The notes beneath the pieces were generated by a model. It was not told the origin of the DNA. It made no database searches and saw nothing but the letters and a program-made list of their open reading frames with translations. A stretch of 64,000 bases of DNA. Origin: Erythrobacter sp. BLCC-B19 (GTDB lineage: Bacteria; Pseudomonadota; Alphaproteobacteria; Sphingomonadales; Sphingomonadaceae). Position numbers and translations under genes: made by a program. Shown here one piece after another: positions 11,546 through 20,140 of this stretch. Position 1 is the stretch's first letter, and every line of letters starts with the position of its first letter. Where the stretch lies: NCBI RefSeq assembly GCF_028621955.1, contig NZ_CP117516.1, forward strand, positions 1,696,001 through 1,760,000, in the 5' to 3' direction.

Positions 11546-12246
11546 CAATAGCCGCTGATCGAGGGTCGGGGGGCGAAGTCGAGCGGGCGGCGGTCGATCA
11601 TCGCGAGTTCGGGGACGGGCTGGATCGAGCCGTCTTCCTCCAGCCCCAGCGAATCGGCAAACAGCAGCCGTCCGCCCGACAGGTGCAGCAGCGCTTCGCG
11701 GAACTGCTCGGTGCCCATCGCGAAGCACCCGTTGGAGCGCCCGAGGCGGCCCCAGCGTTCGAGGTGCGACGTTTCGGCATAGTCGGCGTGGTGCATCACG
11801 ATATAGCGTTGCAGCGCCGCGTCATTGGTTGCATCCAGCCCGCCGAGGCGCACCGAGGTGCCATAGCGGCCCTTGTACCATTCCCACGTGACATAAGCCC
11901 CGCGGCTGGTGGCGTTGCTGCCTTCGGTGTTGCTGAACTGCTTGAGCCAGCCGTCGTGCTGCGGGTCGGAACCCTGGCCGTGGCTGACATGATAAGACTG
12001 CACTTCGCCCCGCTCGAGGTTGACGAAGTGGAAGCGGGGCTTGGCCGAATGGAGGCCGAAATCGGCGATCCCGACGATGTCGTGTTTCCAGATCGCGTTG
12101 CCTGCACGCGCGAGTTCACGCCGGGCGATGTCGAACAGGATACGGTCGCGCGGGGTGCCGGGCATGGCCTGAGCGAAGGCGCGCGGGGGCAAGGCCAGTG
12201 CCGCCCCGGCTGCCAAGGTGCCCTTCAGAATGTCGCGACGTATCAT
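11545..12246 (-). CDS. Tat-exported murein L,D-transpeptidase catalytic-domain protein
   Basis: The 233-residue protein opens with a twin-arginine-like signal (MIRRDILKGTLAAGAALALP) and continues as a single catalytic domain of the YkuD-like family found in standalone form. The segment HADYAETSHLERWGRLGRSN runs into GCFAM, giving the His and the SNGC catalytic cysteine. It should act in the periplasm on peptidoglycan. It is the first gene of a two-gene unit with a small membrane protein and lies opposite a YcbB-type transpeptidase, so two wall-crosslinking enzymes sit within 2.5 kb. Confidence 0.85.
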   Translation of the reverse strand: MIRRDILKGTLAAGAALALPPRAFAQAMPGTPRDRILFDIARRELARAGNAIWKHDIVGIADFGLHSAKPRFHFVNLERGEVQSYHVSHGQGSDPQHDGWLKQFSNTEGSNATSRGAYVTWEWYKGRYGTSVRLGGLDATNDAALQRYIVMHHADYAETSHLERWGRLGRSNGCFAMGTEQFREALLHLSGGRLLFADSLGLEEDGSIQPVPELAMIDRRPLDFAPRPSISGY

Positions 12247-12316
12247 TGTGCCCTAACGTAAACGGCGGACCTTGCGTTCCCAATAAGGGTGCGCAACGGT
12301 TCATCGCAGATGTGCC

Positions 12317-13240
12317 TCAACTCGTGGAGGATGGTGCCGAAAACGCGCTGTTTGCATCGGCCATCGCCAGCATCGAGGCAGCGTGGCGCGCGGCGACCAG
12401 ACGCGGATCATCGCCGTAGCCGCCCCCCAAGGCGCTGGCGAGGGGCAGCCCGTGGCTGCGGCATGAGGTCACCACGAAGCGGTCACGCAGCGCCAATCCC
12501 GCATCGCTCAACCCCAGCCGCCCAAGCTTGTCATCGCGGTGCGGATCGACGCCCGCCTGATAGAGCACGAAGTCCGGCGTGAAATCGGCGAGCACCTGCG
12601 GCAGGTGGCGGGTGAGGGCTTCCATGTAGCCATCATCGTCCAGCCCGTCCGGCAGGCCGACATCGAGGCTCGAGCGGGCCTTGCGCACCGGAAAGTTCTT
12701 CTCGGCATGAAGCGAGAGGGTGAAGATGTCCGCGCGCCCGGCCGTCAGGCTGGCGGTGCCGTCTCCCTGATGCACATCGAGGTCGACGATTAGCACGCGC
12801 GCGGCGCGGCGTTCGGCGATCAGGCGGTTGGCGGTCACCGCAAGGTCGTTGAACACGCAATAACCCGCCCCGGTATCGTGCAGCGCGTGGTGGCTTCCGG
12901 CGGCGGAGTTGGCGGCATAGCCGTGGCGCATCGCCAGCTGGGCCGCGAGCCACGTCCCGCCATTGGTGTGTCTGACCCGCGATGTGATCGCCGGGGTGAC
13001 GGGAAAGCCGATGCGGCGTTCCTTTTCGCGCGGGACTTCGGCGCGGAAGACTTCATCGACATAGGTGGGGCAGTGGACGGCTTCGAGCCATTCGCGCGGC
13101 ATGGGCTGGGGCGCGTGTTCGGTGATGGGGGCGCCGCTGCTGCGCAACTCCTCCATGACGAGGTAATACTTGTCGAAGCGGAAGCTGCCGCGCCCGGGCC
13201 TTGGGGCCATATAGTCGGCGTGGTGGACGACGTGGAGCAT
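12317..13240 (-). CDS. Histone deacetylase-family amidohydrolase
   Basis: The 307-residue protein belongs to the arginase/deacetylase fold. The paired histidines in [18 protein letters not shown] and the zinc ligands in [10 protein letters not shown] and [11 protein letters not shown] are all present, so it should be an active zinc-dependent deacetylase. Bacterial members act on acetylated polyamines, acetoin-pathway or protein lysine substrates; this one's substrate is unknown. It is the last gene of a leftward run after mntP, nine bases from it. Confidence 0.9.
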   Translation of the reverse strand: MLHVVHHADYMAPRPGRGSFRFDKYYLVMEELRSSGAPITEHAPQPMPREWLEAVHCPTYVDEVFRAEVPREKERRIGFPVTPAITSRVRHTNGGTWLAAQLAMRHGYAANSAAGSHHALHDTGAGYCVFNDLAVTANRLIAERRAARVLIVDLDVHQGDGTASLTAGRADIFTLSLHAEKNFPVRKARSSLDVGLPDGLDDDGYMEALTRHLPQVLADFTPDFVLYQAGVDPHRDDKLGRLGLSDAGLALRDRFVVTSCRSHGLPLASALGGGYGDDPRLVAARHAASMLAMADANSAFSAPSSTS

Positions 13241-13249
13241 CGCCCCGTC

Positions 13250-13795
13250 TCAGAGCCAGCCCGAATGTTCGGCGAGGATCTTGCACCCCAGCCCGATCAG
13301 GATCACGCCCCCGATGCGCTCGGCCCATTCGCCCAGATGATCGCCCGCGCGGCGGCCCAGCACCACGCCCGCAGCGCTCAGGGCAAAGGTGACAAGGCCG
13401 ATAAGGGCCACGGCGGTAAGCGGGGCAACAGCGAGGGTCGGCAGCGTGATCCCTGCCGCCAGCGCATCGACGCTGGTCGCCACCCCTGCCACCAGCAACG
13501 CTGTGCCGGTGAGCGCGCGGGCGGCCTCTTCCTCGCCGACATGGCCGCCGAGCATCCGCACGCCGAGGAAGGCGAGCAGACCGAAGGCGATCCAGTGATC
13601 GACCGCCGCGACATAGGACAGGGCAAAGGCTCCGATCCCCCAGCCGATCAGCGGCATGACCGCCTGAAACACCCCGAAGGTCGATGCGATGGCGAAGCCC
13701 CCGGCAGGCGAAGGCCGGAACCGCGCGCCTTGCGTGAGGGCCACGGCAAAGGCGTCCATCGCGAGGGCGAGAGCGAGGAGGAGGGCGGCGATCAT
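13250..13795 (-). CDS. mntP: Manganese efflux pump MntP
   Basis: MntP exports Mn(II) across the inner membrane. The 181-residue protein has six hydrophobic helices in two repeats, with the conserved acidic motifs LALAMDAFAVAL near the N-terminus and GVATSVDALAAGI in the second half, exactly the family pattern. Its ATG overlaps the stop of the upstream thioredoxin-like gene by four bases (ATGA), so it is part of a coupled operon. I see no yybP-ykoY manganese riboswitch before it, and there would be no room for one. Confidence 0.93.
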   Translation of the reverse strand: MIAALLLALALAMDAFAVALTQGARFRPSPAGGFAIASTFGVFQAVMPLIGWGIGAFALSYVAAVDHWIAFGLLAFLGVRMLGGHVGEEEAARALTGTALLVAGVATSVDALAAGITLPTLAVAPLTAVALIGLVTFALSAAGVVLGRRAGDHLGEWAERIGGVILIGLGCKILAEHSGWL

Positions 13796-14304
13796 TGCTG
13801 CGACGGAGCCGTGCTTTCAGCCAAAGCTGCCAGTTCCGCGAAGATCGCATCCTCGGAGCGGCTCGCGGCATCGCGCCAGCTGGCGGCGGTATCGAGGTTC
13901 ACCGCCGTGCCATCGGCATCCAGCACCAGCAGCGCGGGCGTGCCGACCATGTCGGGAAGCCCGAACCGGCGGGCGATGTCGAGATTGCGGCCCTCGTCCG
14001 TCTGAGGCGAGCCGACGTCGACGAAGACCACCTCGTAACGCGCGGCGGTCAGGGCGGCGAAGCGCGGGGTTTCGAGCCATCCAGCCAGCGCGCGGCTATC
14101 GTGGCACCAGTTCGCGCCCAGCACCAGCATCACGCGCTTGCCGCTGGCCGCGGCGCGGGCGAGCGCGGCATCGACATCGGCCAGCGCGTCAGCCCCGGCA
14201 TCATACAGCCGCGCTTCGGGATGCGCTGCAAAGGCGGGCGCAGGCGCGTTCGCGCAGGCTCCCAGCATCAGCGCGAGGGCCATAGCCAAAAGGGCGCGGA
14301 TCAC
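13792..14304 (-). CDS. Thioredoxin-fold lipoprotein lacking CXXC
   Basis: The GTG at 14304 overlaps the ispG stop (GTGA) and gives 170 residues. A lipoprotein signal ends at the lipobox LGAC. The remainder is a thioredoxin fold: [19 protein letters not shown], a later [14 protein letters not shown] carrying the cis-proline, and a C-terminal helix. The usual WCXXC is WCHDS here, so only one cysteine remains and a simple dithiol oxidoreductase role is unlikely. It should be envelope-anchored. Coupling to ispG and mntP gives no clear functional hint. Confidence 0.8.
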   Translation of the reverse strand: MIRALLAMALALMLGACANAPAPAFAAHPEARLYDAGADALADVDAALARAAASGKRVMLVLGANWCHDSRALAGWLETPRFAALTAARYEVVFVDVGSPQTDEGRNLDIARRFGLPDMVGTPALLVLDADGTAVNLDTAASWRDAASRSEDAIFAELAALAESTAPSQQ

Positions 14305-15449
14305 TCGGCGGCTTCGGCGGGTGTCGCGTGGGGATCGAAGGCGGTCGCCTCGCCCCGCTCGATCGCGGCGGCCTTTTCCTCGACCAGCTTGACGATGTGT
14401 TCGAGCATCGCCTCGTCGTCGATGGCGTGGGCCTTCATGCCCGACAGATAGACCATGTGCTTGCCATTGCCGCCGCCGGTGAGGCCGATATCGGTCTCGC
14501 GCGCTTCGCCCGGGCCGTTGACGACGCAGCCGAGCACAGAAAGGCTCATCGGGGTCTTGATGTGTTCGAGCCGTTTCTCGAGCGTTTCCACGGTGCGGAT
14601 CACGTCGAAACCCTGCCGCGAGCATGAGGGGCAGCTGACCACGCGCACGCCGCGAGTGCGCAGGCCGAGCGCTTTCAGCATCTCGAAGCCGACCTTGATC
14701 TCCTGCTCGGGCTCGGCCGAGAGGCTGACGCGGATGGTGTCGCCGATCCCGGCCCACAGCAGCGAGCCGATGCCGATGCTCGACTTGACGGTGCCGCCGA
14801 TCAGCCCGCCCGCTTCGGTAATCCCGAGGTGCAGCGGGCAATCGACCGTTTCGGCCAGCCCGTGATAGGCTGCGACCGCGAGGAACACGTCGGAGGCCTT
14901 CACCGCCACCTTGTATTCGTGGAAATCGTGATCCTGCAGCAGCTTGATGTGATCGAGCGCGCTTTCGATCAGGGCTTCGGGGCAGGGCTCGCCATATTTT
15001 TCGAGCAGGTCTTTTTCCAGGGAACCGGCGTTCACCCCGATGCGGATCGCGCAGCCATTGGCCTTGGCGGCGCGCACCACTTCGGCGACGCGGCTGGCCG
15101 AGCCGATATTGCCGGGGTTGATGCGCAGGCAGGCCGCGCCGGCATCAGCCGCTTCCAGGGCGCGCTTGTAGTGGAAGTGGATGTCGGCCACGATCGGGAT
15201 GCGCGCCGCGCGGGTGATCTGCTTGAAATTGGCGGTCGATTCTTCCGTGGGGCAGGACACGCGGATGATGTCCGCGCCCACTTCCTCGCAGCGGCGGATC
15301 TGGTCGATCGTCGCCTTGACGTCTTCGGTGGGGGTGTTGGTCATGGTCTGCACGGTGATGGGTGCATCACCGCCAACGGGGACATTCCCCACCATGATCT
15401 GGCGCGATTTGCGCCGCTCGATCGTGCGCCACGGACGGATGGAAGACAT
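14301..15449 (-). CDS. ispG: 4-hydroxy-3-methylbut-2-enyl-diphosphate synthase
   Basis: IspG (GcpE) makes HMBPP from MEcPP in the MEP isoprenoid pathway and uses a [4Fe-4S] cluster. The 382-residue protein shows the TIM-barrel start ([12 protein letters not shown]), [16 protein letters not shown], and the cluster cysteines in [11 protein letters not shown] and [12 protein letters not shown] start it at the ATG at 15449; the open frame extends 23 codons upstream but those residues are not family-like. It heads an operon with the thioredoxin-like lipoprotein, mntP and a deacetylase gene. Confidence 0.96.
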   Translation of the reverse strand: MSSIRPWRTIERRKSRQIMVGNVPVGGDAPITVQTMTNTPTEDVKATIDQIRRCEEVGADIIRVSCPTEESTANFKQITRAARIPIVADIHFHYKRALEAADAGAACLRINPGNIGSASRVAEVVRAAKANGCAIRIGVNAGSLEKDLLEKYGEPCPEALIESALDHIKLLQDHDFHEYKVAVKASDVFLAVAAYHGLAETVDCPLHLGITEAGGLIGGTVKSSIGIGSLLWAGIGDTIRVSLSAEPEQEIKVGFEMLKALGLRTRGVRVVSCPSCSRQGFDVIRTVETLEKRLEHIKTPMSLSVLGCVVNGPGEARETDIGLTGGGNGKHMVYLSGMKAHAIDDEAMLEHIVKLVEEKAAAIERGEATAFDPHATPAEAAE

Positions 15450-15668
15450 GGGGCGGCATATAGGCCGCAAAGCCTTGTCAGGCAATGACCAGCGGGCGTG
15501 CGGGCCTGCCTGAGGCACTTAATACCACTCCTGCAAACTGTCGCAGATTGGTGCAGCGGCCACTTTCCTCGTTCGCGCGGCTCGGCCGGAAAGGTATTTG
15601 TTACACATCGGGGACTAACCCCTGACCTGCCACAAACGGACGGCGCACCACCAGGACGGGACATTGCC

Positions 15669-16406
15669 ATGATCAACCCACGCGAATTGTGGACGACAGG
15701 CCTCGAGATTGCGCGCTCGCGGGCGCTGCACATCGCCTTGATGGTGGTGATCCCCTATGCCTGCGTGCTGGTGGGTCTGGATGTCGCGGCGCATTACGGC
15801 GATGCCACCGGCGCGGCGCTGCCGGTGCAGTTCTTCATGTCGCAGGACGGCTCCTTCGCGGAATTTCTCGAATATTCGCTGACCACCGCGGCGGCGGCGT
15901 TGCTGTTTCTGGTGTGGCTGCGCAGCCGGGCGACCGTGTACCTGACAAGCGCGATCCTGTTCGTGTGGCTGACGCTCGACAACTGGGGCGAGATGCACGA
16001 GCAGCTCGGCTTCTTCCTTTCGGCGGATATGCCTGCCTTCAGCTGGCTGCCCGTTCATGCCAATCATCTGGCCGAAACGCTGGTGTTCGGCATCGTCGGC
16101 ATGGTGTGGCTGGCAGGCATGGCGCTGGCACTGCGGCAGGCGGACAAGCGCGCCGCGATCCACGGCGTGCTGATCGCGGCCTGCATTGCCGGGGCGGCGG
16201 TGTTCGGGGTGGCGGTGGACATGGTGACGTCGTGGGGCGAGCATACCCCCGGCGTGCTCAACCTGCTCGCCTTCATCGAAGACGAGGGCGAGTTCGTGAT
16301 GATCATCGCCATGTTCGCGGTCAGCGTCGGCATTTTCGATGTCGAGCGCCGACGGCTGGCGCATACCGATCAAGGCCAGGGCGCGTTCAATCCCGCCAGC
16401 GCTTGA
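15669..16406 (+). CDS. Multi-helix membrane protein of unknown function
   Basis: I do not recognise this 245-residue protein. It has about six hydrophobic helices, for example ALHIALMVVIPYACVLVGLD, AAAALLFLVWL, LAETLVFGIVGMVWLAGMAL and GVLIAACIAGAAVFGVAVDM, with acidic loops (DNWGEMHEQLG, FIEDEGEF). The ATG at 15669 is chosen because it directly precedes the first conserved-looking segment; upstream in-frame sequence is Arg/Pro-rich shadow. About 220 bases separate it from ispG and show no other gene. The esterase gene follows after 46 bases on the same strand. Confidence 0.7.
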   Translation: MINPRELWTTGLEIARSRALHIALMVVIPYACVLVGLDVAAHYGDATGAALPVQFFMSQDGSFAEFLEYSLTTAAAALLFLVWLRSRATVYLTSAILFVWLTLDNWGEMHEQLGFFLSADMPAFSWLPVHANHLAETLVFGIVGMVWLAGMALALRQADKRAAIHGVLIAACIAGAAVFGVAVDMVTSWGEHTPGVLNLLAFIEDEGEFVMIIAMFAVSVGIFDVERRRLAHTDQGQGAFNPASA

Positions 16407-16452
16407 CTTGGCTCTCCCGCGCGGCAGTCTGCCGGGCTGAAGGGGAGAGACC

Positions 16453-17403
16453 ATGCTGACCGATACCGCCAATGAACTGCGCTCGCCTGCGCCCAGCCTG
16501 CTGATGCGGGGAATCAAGTGGCTGGTGAGCCGCCAGACGCCGGTGTTCCCGCTCGACGAGGCGGGCTTTCATGCGGCGATGGCGGGCAGAATGCTGCCGC
16601 TCGACGCGCCGATGCCGGAGGGGTTCCGCAAGAAGTTCGCCGTCGAGGAGCGCGCATTGCTCGGCCACAAGGTGGTGACGCTGCATCCGAAAACGGGGCC
16701 GGGCCAGTGGCACATGATCTATTTTCACGGCGGCGGCTTTGTCCGGCCGATGTTCAAGGTGCACTGGCCGCTGGTCGCCGAAATGGTGAAGCGCTGCGGA
16801 ATCAGTGTCACCGTGCCGCTCTATCCGGTGGTGCCCGAGGCGAGCTATGCCGCGCAGGATGCGCTGGCGGATGCGGTCTGGGCCGATCTGGCCGCGCGGC
16901 ACGATCCAGCGCGGATCATCCTCAATGGCGATTCGGCGGGCGGGCACATGGCGCTGGCGCTGGCGCTGCGGCTGGTGGCGGCAGCCAAGGAGACGGGAGG
17001 CCCGCTGCCGGGCAAGCTGGCCTTGTTTGCCCCATGGCTTGATCTCGGCCTTGCCGACCCGGCGATCCGCGCGGTCGAACCGCATGATGTGATGCTCAAG
17101 ATCGGTACGCTGCGTGCCTGCGGGGCTCTGGTGGCCGAAGGCCGCGCGCTGGATGATCCCGCCGTCAGTCCGCTCTATGCCCCCGCCGAAGCGCTCAGCG
17201 CACTGCCCCCGACCCGGATATGGACGGGGCGGCACGACATCTTCATCGTCGATTCGCGCAGTTTCCTCGGCCGCCTGCGTGCAGCTGGCGTGGATGCCAG
17301 GCTCTACGAATACGAAGCCGCGCCGCACGTCTTCATGGCGATCCTGCCGACTCGCGAGGCGAAGGATGCGCTGGGGCTGCTGGCGGAGTTCATCGCGAGC
17401 TAG
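16453..17403 (+). CDS. Alpha/beta hydrolase, hormone-sensitive-lipase family
   Basis: The 316-residue protein has the oxyanion-hole motif HGGGFVRP and the nucleophile elbow GDSAGGHMA that define family IV esterases. The later acid and base are likely in HDIFIVDS and APHVFMA. It should hydrolyse a carboxylic ester in the cytosol, but the substrate is not evident. The start ATG at 16453 has the purine-rich AAGGGGAGAG about eight bases upstream. Its stop lies in an 18-bp palindrome shared with the convergent SDR gene. Confidence 0.88.
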   Translation: MLTDTANELRSPAPSLLMRGIKWLVSRQTPVFPLDEAGFHAAMAGRMLPLDAPMPEGFRKKFAVEERALLGHKVVTLHPKTGPGQWHMIYFHGGGFVRPMFKVHWPLVAEMVKRCGISVTVPLYPVVPEASYAAQDALADAVWADLAARHDPARIILNGDSAGGHMALALALRLVAAAKETGGPLPGKLALFAPWLDLGLADPAIRAVEPHDVMLKIGTLRACGALVAEGRALDDPAVSPLYAPAEALSALPPTRIWTGRHDIFIVDSRSFLGRLRAAGVDARLYEYEAAPHVFMAILPTREAKDALGLLAEFIAS

Positions 17404-17414
17404 CTAGCTAGCTC
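17397..17414. repeat. Perfect 18-bp palindrome at a convergent gene junction
   Basis: The sequence GAGCTAGCTAGCTAGCTC is its own reverse complement and contains the stop of the esterase gene and, on the other strand, the stop of the SDR gene. It could fold as a short hairpin; there is no T-run, so terminator function is doubtful. Confidence 0.6.
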
Positions 17415-18358
17415 GGGTAGCGCACCCCGGTCAGTTCCTCGCTCATCGCCCACAGGCGGTCGGCATAGCTGGTGTTGAGCGCGTAGGAGCGCACGCCGCC
17501 GGTGGCGCTCTCGTCGTCCACCGCGGCGACGTGGCAGTCCTCGCAATAGACCCCGCCCTTGCCTTCGAGCTCCGGCGCGGTCGCCGCCCAGCAGCTGGTC
17601 GCCGCGCCCTGGGGGATGGTCTTCCACTGGAAGCCGGTATCGCGCGAGGTGACCCGCGCCATCAGCGCCTCGACCATTTCGGGGGTCATGTGGCGGCCGA
17701 GATTGGTCTGGATCCCGCCCGGATGCACCGCATAGGCGTGGATGCCGAGCACGGCATAGCGCGCCTCGAGCCCGACCGAGAACAGCACATTGGCGGTCTT
17801 GGAATGGCCATAGGCGATCCACGGATCATAGGCGCGGCGTTCGAAGAAGGGGTCGTCGAAGTCGACGGGGGCAAAGTGGTGCCCGCGGCTCGAGAGGTTG
17901 ACGATGCGCTTGAGGTGCCCCTTCTCGATCAGCGGGAAGAGCTCGCCGGTCAGCGCGAAGTGGCCGAAATGGTTGGTGCCGATCTGCATCTCGAACCCGT
18001 CATGGGTGTGCAGGAGCGGGGTCGCCATCACGCCGGCATTGTTGATGAGAATGTCGATCTTGTGGAACCGCTGGCGCGCGCGGGAGGTGGCGGCGCGGAT
18101 GTTTTCGAGGCTGGTCAGGTCAAGCGTGATCGTATCGAGTTGCGCCTTGGGATGCTGGCTGCGGATCGCGGCGACGCTCTCGTCGAGCTTGCCCTGATCG
18201 CGCCCGGCCATGATGACCTGCGCCCCGCGGCTGGCCATGGCGCGGGCGGTTTCCTGCCCGAGGCCCGAATTCGCCCCTGTGACGAACACCGTCCGCCCCG
18301 ACAGGTCGATGCCCGCCAGCACATCATCCGTGGTGCTGGCCCAGCCAAATCCGCTCAT
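17408..18358 (-). CDS. Short-chain dehydrogenase/reductase
   Basis: A classical-looking SDR of 316 residues. The NAD(P)-binding motif is TGANSGLG near residue 29, the NNAG motif appears as LINNAGVM, and the catalytic Ser and Tyr-x3-Lys are in NLSSRGHHF and YGHSKTAN. The spacing and length resemble the retinol dehydrogenase/WW-domain oxidoreductase-like branch often annotated simply as SDR. Substrate unknown. A GNAT gene lies 15 bases upstream on the same strand, so the two are probably cotranscribed. Confidence 0.9.
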   Translation of the reverse strand: MSGFGWASTTDDVLAGIDLSGRTVFVTGANSGLGQETARAMASRGAQVIMAGRDQGKLDESVAAIRSQHPKAQLDTITLDLTSLENIRAATSRARQRFHKIDILINNAGVMATPLLHTHDGFEMQIGTNHFGHFALTGELFPLIEKGHLKRIVNLSSRGHHFAPVDFDDPFFERRAYDPWIAYGHSKTANVLFSVGLEARYAVLGIHAYAVHPGGIQTNLGRHMTPEMVEALMARVTSRDTGFQWKTIPQGAATSCWAATAPELEGKGGVYCEDCHVAAVDDESATGGVRSYALNTSYADRLWAMSEELTGVRYPS

Positions 18359-18373
18359 GTCCCTCTCCCGCTG

Positions 18374-18886
18374 CTATAGTTTCAATTCGTAGAGATACTC
18401 CGGATCATAGTGGTCGCCCACCTTGAAGGTGATGTCGGCCAGCTTGCCGAAGCCATAGCGCTGGTAGAACCGCTGCGCGCCGAAGTTTTCGGCATAGACG
18501 CTGAGCAGGATCGCATCATGCCCGTGCTCGCGCGCATGGGCGAGCGCCCAGTCCATCAACTTGGCGCCAATCCCGTGGCCGGTGTGGGTCGGCAAGGCAT
18601 AGAGCTGGCCGAGCTCCAGCGGCTTGGCGGCATCGGAATAGGCGGTGAAGCTGCTGGGGAAGCGCAGCTTGCAAAAGGCGACCAGCTTGCCATCTTGCTC
18701 CACCAGCCGGTGGGTGCAGGTGCCGCCCGCAATCTCGCCCGCGACCGCCTCGGGCGCGTGGACTTCGGCGAGGAAGCCTTCGAGGTTTTCCTTGCTGTAA
18801 AGGTGCCCGAAGGCGGCGATGAAGGTCTCGGCACCCAGCGCGGCCAGCGCGGGGGCATCGTCGAGGGTGGCGGGGCGGTAGATCAT
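18374..18886 (-). CDS. GNAT-family N-acetyltransferase
   Basis: A single GNAT domain of 170 residues. The acetyl-CoA binding motif A is in LYALPTHTGHGIGAKLMDWA (residues around 100-120), followed by AENFGAQRFYQRYGF, typical of motif B. It acetylates an amine on an unidentified small molecule or protein. It is the first gene of a likely two-gene unit with the SDR and is divergent from the isoaspartyl peptidase gene. Confidence 0.88.
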   Translation of the reverse strand: MIYRPATLDDAPALAALGAETFIAAFGHLYSKENLEGFLAEVHAPEAVAGEIAGGTCTHRLVEQDGKLVAFCKLRFPSSFTAYSDAAKPLELGQLYALPTHTGHGIGAKLMDWALAHAREHGHDAILLSVYAENFGAQRFYQRYGFGKLADITFKVGDHYDPEYLYELKL

Positions 18887-18959
18887 GCCTCGCCCTAGCG
18901 GTTGGCACGCGCGCTGTTAAGCTGGCGAAAGCCGCAGGGGCGCGTTACACCTTCCGGCC

Positions 18960-20036
18960 ATGAAGAACCTCATTGCCGCTGTCGCGCTCGCCCTCATGTC
19001 CCACGCTGCCATGGCAGAGGACGCGCCCAAATGGTCGCTCGCCATTCACGGCGGCGCGGGCACGCTCGATCCCAAGGCGATGACACCCGAAAAGCGCGCG
19101 GCCTACGAGGCGGATTTGCAAGCCGCGCTCGATGCCGGGTCGAAGATCCTCGCCGATGGCGGCGATGCGATGGACGCGATCAAGGCGGCGATCATCATCA
19201 TGGAGGATTCACCGCTGTTCAACGCCGGCAAGGGCGCCGTGTTCACCTGGGACGGGACGAACGAGCTCGACGCCTCGATCATGGACGGGCGCGATCGCTC
19301 GGCGGGTGCGGTTGCGGGGGTGAAGACGGTGAAGAACCCGATCCTGCTGGCCGACACGGTGCGCACCCAGAGCGAGCACGTGATGCTGATGGGCGCCGGG
19401 GCGGAGGCCTTTGCGCTGGAAAAAGGCTTTGCTGTGACCCCGCCTGAATATTTCGCCACCCCCGCGCGGCGCGAGGCGCTGGAGCGGATGAAGGCGAAGA
19501 AGCTTTCGGCGCTGGATGTCGATCACAAATTCGGCACGGTGGGCGCGGTGGCGCTCGACATGAAGGGCAATCTGGCGGCGGGCACATCAACCGGCGGGAT
19601 GACCGGCAAGCGCTGGGGCCGCGTGGGCGATGCGCCGGTGATCGGCGCGGGCACCTATGCGGATAATCGCGCCTGCGCCGTCTCGGCGACCGGGTGGGGG
19701 GAGTATTTCCTGCGGGTTGGCGTGGCGCACGAGATTTGCGCGCGGTTGCGTGCTGCGCGGGCCATGAACTGGCTTTCGTTTGACAACAAGGGTGCCCCCA
19801 TCGCACCGGAAGCTGAGGATATCGCCCAGACCGTGCAGGACGTTGCTGACGCGGTGATGTATGATGTAGCCGAGCTCGGCGGAGATGGCGGGGTGATCCT
19901 CGTCACGCCCGAGGGCCATGCGATCTTCAGCTTCAACACCACCGGCATGTATCGCGGCCGCGCGACCAGTGCCGGGGTCAACGAAGTGGCGATCTTCGGC
20001 GGCGAGGAGAAGGCGTCGGCGACGCCGGATCATTGA
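18960..20036 (+). CDS. Exported isoaspartyl peptidase/L-asparaginase (Ntn hydrolase)
   Basis: A plant-type asparaginase family protein of 358 residues with a cleavable signal peptide (MKNLIAAVALALMSHAAMA). It begins the mature domain with SLAIHGGAGTLDP, and the autoprocessing site is FGTVGAVALD, which makes Thr193 the nucleophile after self-cleavage. TSTGGMTGKRWGRVGDAPVIGAG follows (here split only for description: STGGM, GRVGD). It should remove beta-aspartyl dipeptides or asparagine outside the cytosol. An inverted repeat lies directly downstream. Confidence 0.93.
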   Translation: MKNLIAAVALALMSHAAMAEDAPKWSLAIHGGAGTLDPKAMTPEKRAAYEADLQAALDAGSKILADGGDAMDAIKAAIIIMEDSPLFNAGKGAVFTWDGTNELDASIMDGRDRSAGAVAGVKTVKNPILLADTVRTQSEHVMLMGAGAEAFALEKGFAVTPPEYFATPARREALERMKAKKLSALDVDHKFGTVGAVALDMKGNLAAGTSTGGMTGKRWGRVGDAPVIGAGTYADNRACAVSATGWGEYFLRVGVAHEICARLRAARAMNWLSFDNKGAPIAPEAEDIAQTVQDVADAVMYDVAELGGDGGVILVTPEGHAIFSFNTTGMYRGRATSAGVNEVAIFGGEEKASATPDH

Positions 20037-20044
20037 TCTTAGCC

Positions 20045-20134
20045 CCGTTCGTGCTGAGCTTGTCGAAGCACCGTCCTTCGCGTTGACCACGGCGCAAGAG
20101 AAAGACGGCCCTTCGACAAGCTCAGGGCGAACGG
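20045..20134. repeat. REP-like inverted repeat at a convergent junction
   Basis: Two 24-bp arms, 20045-20068 and 20111-20134, match as inverted repeats at 22 of 24 positions around a 42-base loop. The core is CTGAGCTTGTCGAAG. This type of motif is scattered in intergenic regions of many sphingomonad and other proteobacterial genomes. It sits between the 3' ends of the isoaspartyl peptidase and beta-lactamase genes and could help end both transcripts. Confidence 0.75.
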
Positions 20135-20140
20135 TGCTTG

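Noticed and set aside
13796..14304. Manganese riboswitch before mntP
   Set aside because: The preceding gene overlaps mntP, so no leader exists.
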